From Scolanthus callimorphus (lineage: Eukaryota; Cnidaria; Anthozoa; Actiniaria; Edwardsiidae), in contig CM066916.1 of assembly GCA_033964015.1 (NCBI GenBank), forward strand, positions 10,766,501 through 10,830,500: a DNA stretch of 64,000 nucleotides, given 5' to 3'. Position 1 is the first letter of the stretch, and every line of letters starts with the position of its first letter. Of the stretch, positions 22,712 to 34,737 are shown one piece after another. The translations under genes and the position numbers were made by a program. Under the pieces are notes generated by a model, which had not been told where the DNA came from, did no database searches, and worked only from the letters and a program-made list of their open reading frames with translations.

Positions 22712-25700
22712 ATGAGAATCGTCACTGGCCTTATTCTGTTGTCTACGTACTTCATCGTCTGTGCAGCTGGAGGTATGTACGCTGTCATTTACTGGAATAT
22801 GGATTGACAATTAATCCAATTAAATGAGAACAAGTGGAGAAAGTCCACGATTTGGGTTAGAACGTATTGTCTGTTGTACTAGTGCAACACGACCCTTGGA
22901 GCACCAGACGCACGGAACACGTCCCAGTGACCATCGCACGAAGTTCCCTGATGTGTAAGCTTCTTCATGCCGGAATTCGCGTCGCCGGGACAAAATTGTA
23001 GCCCTATGACTAATCCCAAAAAGTTAACTTGATTATTGGTTAGTGTTTCGGGATCGAAGCCAAAGAAGCTTTTAAACAGACTTGCTTGTTTTCCAGCATT
23101 TACAGTGCATTGCAACTTCCCTTAGGGACTCGTCTGCAGTTTACCCTATGTTGACTGCAAACCCCCTCCCCATGTGTGCGCCAACTTGTATGTTAAAAGG
23201 AACTTGATCGTGGCGGCTTAGTGTTCAGATAAATACGAGCCCAAGCTTCTTCCGACAGATGCCTTTTTCGCAAAAACAATTTTGAGCTTGCAAAACTGCA
23301 TTGAAGAAACTGAAGAATAAGACTTGGGACCATTTCATTAGCACGTTAGCTTTCACACAAGGTTAATTCCTTATCTCCACTCTGTTGAACTTAGTGCTAC
23401 GCGGCCACAGGCTTGCCTGAACATCTACATATATTCACTTCATTACCGCGAACATAACATCTAATTTACCCCGACCTGCTCCCAGTCTGACCTGGATAGC
23501 TCAGCTGGTTAGAGCATCGGATGTACAATTCTGAAGGTCGTGGGTTCGAATCCCTCTCGGGGTCAGAGATTTTTTCTCTTCTCCGCTTACTAGGGCTAAC
23601 GCTCAGAAGCACACATGGGACCATTTCATTAGCACGTTAGCTTTCACACAAGGTTAATTCCTTATCTCCACTCTGTTGAACTTAGTGCTACGCGGCCACG
23701 GGCTTGCCTGAACATCTACATATATTCACTTCATTACCGCGAACATAACATCTAATTTACCCCGACCTGCTCCCAGTCTGACCTGGATAGCTCAGCTGGT
23801 TAGAGCATCGGATGTACAATTCTGAAGGTCGTGGGTTCGAATCCCTCTCGGGGTCAGAGATTTTTCTCTTTCTCCGCTTACTAGGGCTAACGCTCAGAAG
23901 CACACATGGGACCATTTCATTAGCACGTTAGCACGTTAGCACGTTAGCACACTTGTAGTCGTTGTGCGTACCCCTGATGAAAGACGGTTAATTAATCACC
24001 ATCCGGGGAGCCCGCAAATCTTATGCATCGCCTATTATATGTATTATATTCATGTTCTAACAGCTTTTTGTTTGTTTTCAGTCGAAGTTTACTCAGGTGA
24101 CAGAAGAGGCAAACCGAAGTGGCAAGATGCAGAAGATGGTTGGAGAGACAGATCATGTAAGGATTCCTGTTGATCTCAGTCTCAGCCTTACTTAGCTGTA
24201 TCAACATTTCTTTCCTAAGTAGTATCCTACTATGGCATCGCGTAATATATTTTTTGTGTCCATTACAGCCGTGCCAAGACCTTCTGCAGAAGCTGTAGAG
24301 TCTTACAGAAGAAGATCAAGAAGTATGTCATAACTATTTTTTATAACTACTACTACGCTACTTTTAGTGGTGTAAATTTTATCATTCTTTTGAACAAATC
24401 AGGCCAGCTGAAAAAGCTTGAACAGGGAGGCAAGCAAGGAAATAATGAGTTTAGCAATAATCATAGTTTACTGAGAAATAATGTGTTCCTGCTTTATCTC
24501 CCAAATTATGGCTACATACTGAACTTGCACAGAAGTTTAGGTGCAGGGCTAACAGTGTATGCTCATTGCCCATTAACTAGGAGCTTCATCTCCCACGCTT
24601 TCACAGTGTAACATGAAGCCTGTATGAAGTTATTTTCACGCAAAGCTTACGTCACACATTCGCTCAGCCAATTAGAATGCAGGTACATATGGCTTACGCT
24701 TTATTCAGAGAAACAGCAAATCTATTGTTCTCCGAGAATCATTGTCGTTTTTGCTGTATACAGTAAGGAGGACTGGGACGAGTCGCGCGCGGGCAAGCTG
24801 TGGGCTATTTTAGCGTGGTTACCAAGCCAAAATCAATGGTGGCAAGATCGAGAAGTCTCATAGTGTCTGTAATTCCTGCAAGTTTTCATTCAAAATCTCA
24901 CCCTTTTCTTGTTACATTTGCCGAAATTCGTATCAAAAGAGGATCTTCTGTCACTTCCTTCTGTGTTGAAAAACGACAATTTTTGTCAGGGATTGTTTGA
25001 TATCAAAATCAGAACTCCAGACCTGCTTGATTTTCCAATTCGCTGTTACACCTTACCCCTAGATGGACATTCAGTTGATGAGCTCCTGTTATTGCATAGT
25101 TGCCCTTTGTCATGATTGCTTGTTGAGCCTACAGGCTAGCACAGGTGGTTAGCAGTTGCTTGTAACTACGCATACGATGGAGCAGTAATGCCAACGTCAT
25201 ACTGCTTGCATGGATGTTTGTTTCGAGGGAGCCTTTTGTTGCGTTCCAATAAATATGCCCCTCCAGGTTATATTTTCCACCAGTATAACAAGTCGGAGAA
25301 AGCATCTATTTCCATCGGATGATTTAGAGAATATAGAGCAATTATTTTCTCGATTGAATTTGGCAAACCAAATATGAAACTTCGTTTTTAGATGTCGATT
25401 TAGAGATTTCTTCACATAATTCGTCTTCAGACTTATGCCGATGTGTGTATAGTTAGTGTTCATTCTCACTTATCGTCTTCTAATACCGAACGAAACAATA
25501 ACAAAGGAGTGGCCGACACGGGCTCCTCAATTGCAGTGTTTACTCAAAAGGGAGTTAGCGTTTGGCGTGGTCTGTTCAAAAGTGGTCACTATCTATTTTG
25601 TCTTCTTCTAGTTCCAGTCCCTCATTCTCACTTGGTGAAGCACGTCCACGTCACGATGCCATACACGGATGGGTCTGGTAAGTGTTTACATTACATCCAA

Positions 25701-28700
25701 TTATGATTCTTGAAATACTTGATCATTCTTGGAATACTTGATGATTCTTGGAATGGCTCTCATTTTTCTCTTTATTCGGTATTGTTGACAGATACTAAAA
25801 AGACAACTTCTAAAAAGAACTTCATAAACAGAAGTAAGTGTTTCCAGTGTACTGATTTCCTGACATCCTGCAGATTCTCTTCCAGCATCGGGAAATTCTG
25901 TAAATCATCCTGGGCTAGCAAGGAAATTAAACCGCTAAAATCACCGTGTGTCATTGCAGAACTTATAGACGTCCCTATTACGCTGACTTTACCATAAATA
26001 TTGTTAGGTTCAACAGATATCAAACTTTTTAATTTCACAGGGAATGCCGCGTAGCCCCTATTGACAGGAACTCCACATTTTCAAAAATTGCTGTCCCCCT
26101 CCAAGCCTGTCCAGGACTCAAATTTGAAGCAACCCCCGAAGAAAATTCCAAGTTCTATTGTGACTACTGTGGATATTCCAAATAGAATAGCATGAATAGC
26201 CTGTGGAAATTATGAATAGCCTGTGGAAATTATAGGGTTAAAAGTAAAGCTCTGTGGAAATCCTAAGATCAAAAACAAACTACCCCTGTAGAAATTCCAG
26301 GGTGAAACACAAAATACCCTGTAGGGCCCCCTGTAGAAATTCCAGTTTCTTTGATCCATAAGGGGATTAAATAGAACAGCTCGTTGGTGTACGCTTTGTT
26401 TAGCCTGGTCCATGCCCGACACTAACCTATCTACAAATTTCTCTTTTTTTCTTTCAAACTACAACTAACCTATATTAATAACTTTTCTATTTCAGTATTT
26501 TTCACTCTGCCAATCGGCGGACAATTCCCCATTTACTACTCATCTAGGCATCTCCACAAGCCAGGTAGGTTGACATATTATTTCATTTCTAAATTTTAAA
26601 GAACGTGCCTGATCAGTAGATAATTTAAGATCGTTCTTGTTATCGTTTGTCTGTAGGAAAGAGTAACAAGAAAAGTAAAGTCACGATACCAGGTATAAAT
26701 CATTTTACTACGGAATTCACCAAACCGTAGTTCGCGTCGAAAAAAAAGTCTCCGATTCTGCCCGCTCTGGCTCATGTTTTTTTCTGCATTCTTTTCTCCA
26801 CGGGCTTATGTGTTCTTGATAATAACCGTCACGACTGAGTCGAAATAGAAAACTCGCCTGTTACAATCTTGAAATATGAAAGCGACTTAACTTTAACTGA
26901 TGGCTTTTTTCACAAATATTTCATAGACATCGCCAGTTTTCAGGTCTTTCAGAAAAGTTTTGGAAAAGCATGCCGGCCCGTGGAGAAAGGAATGCAGACA
27001 AAAACATGAACCCGAGCGGGCAAAATCGTAGACGTTTTTTCGACGCGAACCACGGCTCGGTGAAATCCATAGTAGTGATCTCCATTTGCTTGGGCCACAG
27101 TCATATTATCATAGAAACATCTATCCAGAGTACCCCGTCGAGTCACGTCACGGGAGAGGCCTTTTCAGGGCCTTCGCAGATTGTAAATAGCACAATTCTC
27201 CTTACTCAAAACAATATACGTCCCTAAGCACTTGATGGGAGAATTTGGTATTGTATCTGTTCCTCATCACTTGTTGGATGATTCTGGAAATTCATCTCTC
27301 TTGTTTCATTGACAGTGTAAAGTTCTTTCACTCGACGGCTCTTTGTCGATGGCTGTAACGCTGTTGCCCGAGCCTTCCCCGCGAGGTCACGAGCTGGAGA
27401 GTGATGTATGCGAGGATGTAAAAAAGACTAACTTCCACTAGTTTTCTAAGCAGCAATTGCCTTTTTTCGCAGGGGCAATAAAGAGAAACTTTGCACCCTA
27501 CCGGTCATACAAATGGGGAAGACCTTATGGTTACTCTAATTATAGAAATCTACCGAATAATGGAGCCGTACAGGGAAATACTTACGGACGACAATGGATA
27601 CCACCTCCACCAGGTATCGTACGCTTGTTCCATTGTTACAAGAAATAGTCTTTGTGAAATAGTTACAACTAGTTATGGAAAAGTTGACGTCAATCTCCAG
27701 GTTTTGCCAGGACTCTCAAGATTTTTCGCATTGTCTCTCGGGAAAAACTCAAGAGGACTGCCAATACATTTCAGGAAATTTCAGGAAATTTCGCCATTTC
27801 AAAGTCCTGTCGTTGACGTCCCCTGCGGAGGGTTACCGGAAATCGATTTGTTTTCTATCTAGAGTCTTGACGCTAACAGATTTGTGGAGAGTTAAGCCCA
27901 CGTGATAAAGCAGACACTTTTATTCGCCCAGAGAAAAATCTTACTAAGAAGGAAAGTTTTGAACTTCTGGTTGCCGTCCGTCGTCCAGAAACGTGTTTAC
28001 TTAAGTTTATTAATGTTCATGGCGGTGGCCATGGCTATGTTGGTCATAGTATGACTATGTTTTATTTCTAAAATCTTTGCAGGAAGACTAATGTATTTAG
28101 ATGCACTTCGAAACAGATACCTCAATAGCAGAATGCTGAACAGCGTACAGGGCTGGCCAAGTCGAAGCAATATTGCAAGGGCTAACACATTTCATAGGAT
28201 TCTTACAAACAGAGGTAAGTTATAAACTATTATGCACTAATTGTTGCACATGTCTCGTGCGAAATCATTCCATGACCTGCATGGTATTTGAAGCTGCTGT
28301 GGAAAAATATTTCCTTTAAAAAATTAATTCTGGTTCTTTCAGTAAGAAAAATAAAATGCTGGCTACGGCGGTGCGTGATCAATGGCGCGTTTTGATTTAG
28401 TTCGTAATTTGATTGGCTGAAAGACGAAACACCTAGACCAATAGAAACGCTGGCCAAACGCAAGTCTGGCTCAGTTTCGGCGGTCATCTGCTCTAGTTAA
28501 ATACCACACGGCAAAAGATCTTGCCTAATTCTCATCCGCTACAGTAGAGTACGTTACACTTTTTACCTCCGCGTTAAGAAAGTACCTTGACTTTTGTAGC
28601 GCTGAGACATAAGCCTTAAATCTGATTGGTCGATAGTAGATGGAGGAAAATGAAATATTCGTTCTGATTGGTCCATATTCTTCGCGCTATTGTCACCCAA

Positions 28701-30126
28701 AACTTCCTACCCCATGAAATTGATCAGACGTGAAGGTAGGAAGTACCAACGTACTCTACCGTAGCGGATGAAAATCAGGCTACGTAAGATCGGCGTTTCC
28801 TAGTAAAACGAGTCTAAGATTCTTCTCTGTATACAGCTCCACTACAATACACAGGATATCGTACCAGATTAGCAAGAAGTATCAGCAACTCTAAAAAGAA
28901 ACACTATAGAAAATCAAAGCATAAAGGTTAGTAATTCACAACGCTGATCTAGAAAGACGTTTGTCGCACCCAAATGTTGTGATCAGTTTCATGCAAAAGC
29001 TTCTCGTTCAGGGTGCGTAAAGTTCATGGAGTCAACTACTTTTGACTATGATTATATACTTTTTTTAGAAAGCAATTGCAGTTGACCATTCCATCTGATG
29101 CTCTGCAGAAAGTCGCTATTCGCTTTTCTTAAATAAGATTATTGTCGAGAGGTTTCCATTTACAACCCATTTGATAGCAAACAAACCTTGACAAGTATTT
29201 TTAATTCATTTTCGGTATGTTCACAGATGTTTAAGCATTTCGATTAGAGTTATGCCATAACTTACTTTTTATTTTTACAGTCGACAGTGCGTCAAGAAAA
29301 GCAGTTATCAGAAAAGGTACCTTTAGTTCAAAATGTACGGATATTTATTGAAAAAGCTTGGATCATAATGAATACCCGACAACGCATGGAAACGAACTTG
29401 GCAATAATCCACGCCCGATTGGCTAGTAATAGGGCAGCGTGGAATTCCGTTGTGAGTTCCAATAGCACGTGCTCTGATAGAAATCCCGGGTTGGATAATG
29501 TTGGGTGAGATTGGTCGAGAAGAAGTTAGAGAAATAGTCTTGGAGGAGAAATAGCCATTCAGGATCGCAAAGGGCAACACAAACATTTCCAGAGTGGATA
29601 ACTTTCCAGAGTGGACCCTTAAGGGATATGGTTGCCATTAAATGAATCATATCGTCGAAGGGTAAAAAATAATAAAGTGACATAATTTTGATTGGATCAA
29701 TTTCAAATGTCATAAAAATCGCTTTCCAAACGTCTTTGCCGCGACGACTAGCGGGATTCCATTTGTGATATAAACTCAATTTGATTGACAGCGCCTGATG
29801 CTAATACATCTGGCTTGCCACAAGGTATGATGAAACGAAGGACACGTGACATGATGCACGGCAAATGGCGCTGATCACGTGGCAGCTGCATGGCATCACG
29901 TGACTGGTGCATGGCATCAGCCGTAAACCAGTGGCAGCTGCAATGAATGTGACTTATGCCAACTTACACGTGGCACTGGTCACGTGACAAACGCATGACT
30001 GCATGTCTTTGTTGTTTGCTGACAGATTGTAAACAGAATGGCTCCCAAAATGACGGCAGGCAACGAAACATTACAGTTAACCAAGCCATCGAAAATATCT
30101 TGACGAAAGTTTTAGTAGTTGTTTAA
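22712..30126 (+). CDS. Basic Arg/Lys/Tyr-rich secreted protein (13 exons, 311 aa)
   Basis: Exons: 22712-22772, 24082-24156, 24269-24322, 25612-25677, 25792-25833, 26496-26564, 26657-26692, 27473-27613, 28083-28214, 28837-28926, 29281-29316, 29792-29824 and 30026-30126. All twelve introns are GT-AG and phase 1; the lengths sum to 936 nt and end at TAA. Exon 1 is a signal peptide (MRIVTGLILLSTYFIVCAAG). The mature chain is strongly basic with clusters such as SYRRRSR, SNKKSK and KKKHYRKSKHK, a Tyr/Gly/Arg block (YKWGRPYGYSNYRN) followed by WIPPPPG, and a final exon with an N-x-T sequon and hydrophobic end. One cysteine is visible in the last exon. I recognise no family. A matrix protein, cationic antimicrobial or multi-cut propeptide are all possible. 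The smallest exons (33-42 nt) are the least certain. Confidence 0.6.
23489..23565 (+). tRNA. tRNA-like sequence, copy 1 (possibly pseudogene)
   Basis: A box TAGCTCAGCTGG, D-arm GCTC/GAGC, and B box GGTTCGAATCC with T-arm GTGGG/CCCTC are intact. The acceptor stem pairs with one mismatch, and a T6 run follows 5 nt after the end as a Pol III terminator. The anticodon stem TCGGA/TCTGA encloses 8 nt (TGTACAAT) instead of 7, so the anticodon cannot be assigned and it is probably a tRNA-derived pseudogene or SINE head. Confidence 0.55.
23780..23856 (+). tRNA. tRNA-like sequence, copy 2 (possibly pseudogene)
   Basis: Identical over its 77 bases to the copy 291 bp upstream, with the same 8-nt anticodon loop, and followed by a T5 run. 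It was produced by the tandem duplication. Confidence 0.55.
24768..24960. repeat. Dispersed repeat, one of three copies in the window
   Basis: Shares words such as TTTTAGCGTGGTTACCAAGC, AAAATCAATGGTGG and TTTCATTCAAAAT with 40889-41030 and 55858-55985. It has no coding capacity and its ends are not defined. It lies inside an intron of the basic secreted-protein gene. Confidence 0.7.
28523..28780. mobile_element. MITE with ~35-bp inverted termini
   Basis: The left end GCCTAATTCTCATCCGCTAC plus AGTAGAGTACGTT is mirrored by the right end AACGTACTCTACCGTAGCGG plus ATGAAAATCAGGC. It contains two ATTGGTC/CTGATTGG words typical of such elements and lies between exons 9 and 10 of the basic secreted-protein gene. 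Confidence 0.8.
29843..29986. promoter_or_regulatory. Cluster of five CACGTG E-boxes
   Basis: CACGTG occurs at 29843, 29876, 29897, 29967 and 29981, with CAGCTG at 29883 and 29935, all in 144 bp of the last intron of the basic secreted-protein gene. Repeated TGCATGGCATCA words suggest local duplication. A bHLH-responsive enhancer is possible but unproven. Confidence 0.35.
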
Positions 30127-33100
30127 CAAACAAGAGTAACCCAATTGCCGTTCGACAGTTCCAGGAGATATCCTTGCCTGAATACAGCACGCATTTCAAA
30201 ATTCATACCGGAAAAAGTTTGCAAGCTACGAAATTTCGCTAGTTCGGGATTAAGTGCAATGTCTGTTGCACGAGGGCATAGATATTTTCTTGGAATGCAG
30301 TAAAGCAAATGGTTTTCAAAAATGGTGAACTCTGGTTTTAGTCGCTTCAGTGGTACTGTATGCGATAAAAAGGGATTGCAATTACAAATTTAATTAGCTC
30401 TGTAGTAAGTGTAACTCAAGAAATTGTCTACATGTTCACTTCCGGTCGGAGCTCTCCTAGAAAGAGCAACGTCGCAGCTCTAGGTGTATAATTCTGATTC
30501 GTTTCCTTTCAAGTGCGTAACTTTTGTCTTCTTTTATGTTGAAAAATTGGCAGGTGAAACATTTGAAGGCATAATGGCGAAACTCAAACCAAAGAAGAAA
30601 ACTTAGCTGTAGTGTTCTATTAGTAGGTAGATAAGAAGACGCAGGTTTGATAATGCTTTTCATAGAAATGTTTTTTTTAGAATTAACGGCTGGAAACAAA
30701 CGCGAGTAGTCCGGCTGTGCATGGAAAGAGTACGGATCGATTGTTTAAATAATTTCATGTTTTCTATGGTTCTTTCAATCAGGAAGTTGTGAGACATGAA
30801 GATGGAAGTGCGGTAATTCTGTTTTCTGATTGGCTGTTGTCAATTCAATGTTTGTTTCGCTAGTTCATGATGAAAGTATATCTTCGAATATTTGATCCCT
30901 AATTCAGTATAAATACTCAAAAGCAAAAGCTTACATACTAGTGGAGCTGCTGATGGAGCCGATTTTTCGATTTATGATAATTTTTCCAAGAAATAATTTT
31001 TCCAAGAAATCCAATTTAGCATAATTCAGTTAGCGAAGGCAAAACGATCGTTGAGGTGTAACAATCGCTTAATTTATGCACTTTTGTCTCTCTTCTCTTG
31101 CAACTCCCTGTTTCAATTAAATTGCTACTGAAGTTTACTTAAAAACATAGCGAACTCGCATGGACCTCTTAATATAAATTTTATCCACTTATTGTTTAAC
31201 AATTTGTACAATTTTAACACATTTGTAATAAAAAAAAGTTATCTGCATTGGTGTTAACTTCTTTGACCCTCCCAAAGACATACTAGATGTTTCGGGTGCT
31301 TTTTTCATTATTTTGAACTCCCACATTTCGCTAAGCTGCGTTCTGGGTTCAATATAATGTTTCAAGTAGGGCAGATACCAGCTGAAGTTTCTTGCTCTCA
31401 AATTAGCCAATGAACGATTTTGTTGCGTCGCCAAGCGTTCCAAATAGATCCAAATGGCAAATTAGCAAAAACAAAACTTTCTCCTTAAAAAATATTGCCT
31501 TATGTCATATGTCATATGTCATATGTAAACAAGTTAAAACTTGTACGATGATGAAATCTAGTTTTTGCTTCCAAAAACTTAGAGAAAACCGAGGAGGGGG
31601 GTGTACTTTCAAACATTTTGTACAGGGAGGCTCCGCCCATATTTTGGACCCCTTACGCATTTTAATATCCTGAATTGAGAAAAAGGAACCCCTTTCTTAT
31701 AATTCTCGCAAAAATGCATGTGTTAAATACGCGTTAAAAGCTCCAAATCGTGGCGCAATATTGAAATCCTTTTCTATACTGCAAAAGCAAAAAAAACCCT
31801 AACGTTTTCAAACAGAGTCTTGCGATTTGCTCCCTTTTATATAGTGAAATTCGCAAAATCACCACCCTTTTATATAGTGAAATTCGCAAACTCGCTACCC
31901 TTTATGTAATTTGAGCCTCAAAACCCCAACCCTTTCGGGCGGAGCATCCACGTATTGTCGTCATGAGGGAGTACCCCCAGGAGAGAATAATACATGGGCG
32001 CGCGGAGATATCGAATTTATCTTCGAGTGTTCACATTGATATCGAACGAGTGAGCGCCGTCACACTGCATCTTTTTTTTTAAATTCTCACATGCAAAGTT
32101 GATCATTTCTCGTCTGAAACATGTATCTTGTGTGTTGAGATACGAAATTTCTCGTAATCTACCAAACGAAGCGACTCGTTTGATCAAGATTTCCAAACAC
32201 AGAAGTGTTTTCATCCGACTTCGAGGTGTTTCAAACCCCTAATGAAAAACACTGCGGAGTGTTTGAGATTCTCAAACGAATCATTTAATGTCGAAAAAAA
32301 AAGAAGAAATAGATTCTCGAAAATCTGTGCAAATTAAAACCGCGTGTCCAAACCTTCACGCTTATGATATTCTTTGTTGGAGCTTGATGGAGTGTTAATG
32401 AGTTTAAGAAGTCCTTGTAAAACAATATAGTTTTATATAACAAATTATATAACAACTCTCGTTGTTGGACCTAGGAACGTTTCGTTTTGACAAACAATCC
32501 TTTGCGCACCGGAAGGGGAGATCAACTGGTACTGAATCAATATCAAGATAAATGTGTCGTTTTTGCCAATGCTAACCCGTGCGTGACGCGGGCTACCTGT
32601 GTTTGATTTCCGGGCTCCTGGGCAAAAACAAAGATGGCGGCCTACACGGACAGTGATTCTCTCAAACACCTACAAGTTTTGGCGAACTTTTTGACAATTT
32701 AGGGCAAGAAATAAGCTAAGAAAACTTCTGGACTTCCAAATATGGTAAGTAGAAACTTCCATATAAGGAAATTTTAGATAGAAAGCGACACATTTCAACG
32801 GGAACTATCGATATCGGATATTTCATCTAGGTTTTCGTTCCATGATTTGCTGACCATGGTGTCAACTTTCGAATTCTATGTCATTGTGTCGGTACACTCA
32901 CTCTGACTCATAGCCCATATGATTTTGTTACTTTAAGAGCGTTATGCTTTCGATTTTGCCTGGACAAGGCTTAAAGGCCCATACGCGACCGGGAACCTTT
33001 GCGCTTTGTTTTCAATTGGATCTATTGTCATTCAACAGCTGTGATTGACTGATACAGTAGGTCCCAAGGGGTTCTATTGTTCTTCGCATTTCAAAAGTTC

Positions 33101-34737
33101 AAACAGAAAATTTGCATAGAGTTGTCAACTGCGTTTTATTCTCTGTGAGCCTGCAAAGCGACTTGGGTGCTTATTGGCCTTTAAATAATTCCTGCAGCTC
33201 TACTTTGATTTTCAGGTTTAAAATCCTTTCACAAACTTTTGAAATGTAGTTAGTGAGAACGGCAGTTAGACGGACATCGTTTAGTATTTAAGAGCAGTAG
33301 GCATAGTTTATTTCAACCATGCGAGAATTCGTTTCGAATTCGTACATATTTTTTTGACGTGGGGAGGGCGACCTCATGCCAAATGGCGCCTCGTGCAAGC
33401 GAGGCGATCGGACGGCTTTTATGCAAATGAGTGCGTAGACCGGCAAGTCAATGACAAATCAGAAGGCTCTTGATTATTTTGAAGATGAGGTTGCGACGGT
33501 GCAACCTGTTTTGAAATAGGTGTAAATGTTTCGCCGAAATAGCGCAGTTTCTTAACAACAAAGCTGAAATTTGGACAACATTGGAAAACGAAAGTTACCA
33601 GCTCTCAATAAAAAAAACCATGTTTCCATGTCGGATGTATGGGTCATGAAAGTTCATTCGACCTTTCTATTGTCCTACCCGCTGCGTCCACCAATAAGGA
33701 TTTACCCTTTCATCCGGGATCTGTCGAGGTACATAACGTCGTTAGTGGGCTGTGAAACACCCAGGGCGAGAAGATTTCGACTGGTCAAGGGCCGGATTTG
33801 CGGGACTTCACATTTGTGGAATTTTTATACTTCTTCGAAAGGTAAGAATTGTTTTTATTTCACATTTTCAATATTTTCAGATCAACGTTTTTGTAAATGT
33901 ACTACTAACATGGTAAACCTTCCAAAAATATTGTTCAACATTAGAGAAGCGATAATAAAAGTTTCGGTGGAATGAACTAAATGCGCTGTGTTTTTGTAAA
34001 TTAATGACAAGCGTTGATAAAATATTTTATTTCTCTTCTTGTTTCTGCGTTTAAAGGAATCATTTTCAATCTTCACAACAACAACAAAAAAGACAAAAGC
34101 CGTCCGACTATTAATGTCAAACTATTGATTCATTACCGTCTATACCTATGTTAACACTAAAACCAGCCGCAGTGTACACTCATTTAACTGCCTGTGTGAG
34201 CAAACTGGAAGGTTTCTAAACGCCTTTATATTTTATCACAAGAATATGTCTATAGCATTGGGATGACGCTGTAGATTTGGAAGAATCTGGGTCCGTTACA
34301 TTTTAATGTCGCTAACCTGTTAGTTTACCACACTTGATTGTTCGCAGACCAGGTGGTGTATGGTGGTCTTGTGATCTCTGTCACAACCTCTAAACAGCGT
34401 GTAAAGATTAAAGATTATACACTTTCAAAATAAAGCAAAACAACAGACGCTTAACATGAAAATAAGACTTATCGATGTTAAATGTAAAAGAACTTTGGAA
34501 CAACTTATGTCCTACCATATTTCATGAACCACTCTGGTTCAAGTTCTTCATCCTGCTCGAAGGACCATGTTGCATCAATCAAGACGACTTAAATTTAAAG
34601 AACTTTTTAACAATACACGCACTACCTTTTGCAATAAACAATGCTGGATACCCAGTTCCTCATCCGGACCGAAGGACCATGTTTCTTTTTCGATTGCTTT
34701 TGTTCTTATTGAATCTTTTCAACTTTCACAGATCAAT
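30127..34737. other. Intergenic region without recognised gene
   Basis: Includes a TATGTCA short tandem at ~31501-31527, a repeat element at 31588-31985, and a GC-richer stretch with AAAGATGGCGGCC at ~32633, whose short frame ends after 22 codons. A partial copy of the TTAA MITE family (TTAAAGGCCCATACGCGACC) is near 32970. An acceptor TTTCACAG at 34724-34731 suggests a 5' UTR intron for the gene that follows. Confidence 0.4.
31588..31985. repeat. Dispersed element with GTAC-C/G-tract ends
   Basis: It starts with GAGGAGGGGGGTGTACTTTC and ends with AGGGAGTACCCCCAGGAG, with GGCTCCGCC near the left and GGCGGAGC near the right as inverted words. Inside are repeated TTTATATAGTGAAATTCGCA units. It resembles the element at 54507-55020. 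Confidence 0.5.

Larger units (their letters stand above)
23327..23908. repeat. Tandem duplication of a 291-bp unit carrying a tRNA-like sequence
   Basis: Two almost identical 291-bp units start with TGGGACCATTTCATTAGCAC at ~23327 and ~23618; a third begins at ~23909 and degenerates into a GCACGTTA tandem. Each holds one tRNA-like sequence. It lies in the first intron of the basic secreted-protein gene. Confidence 0.9.

Noticed and set aside
24402..24500. Extra exon after 24322 (ATCAG|GCCAGCTGAAAAAG)
   Set aside because: The frame is open but no phase-1 donor follows; the gene reads cleanly without it.
25873..25905. Extra exon after 25833 (CTGCAG|ATTCTCTTCCAGC)
   Set aside because: The only donor-like GTAAAT is phase 0 and would break the otherwise uniform phase-1 pattern.
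32637..32705. ATGGCGGCC start with 22-codon frame
   Set aside because: The frame stops after 22 codons, no donor in frame is convincing, and the same ATGGCGGC word occurs in repeats in this window.
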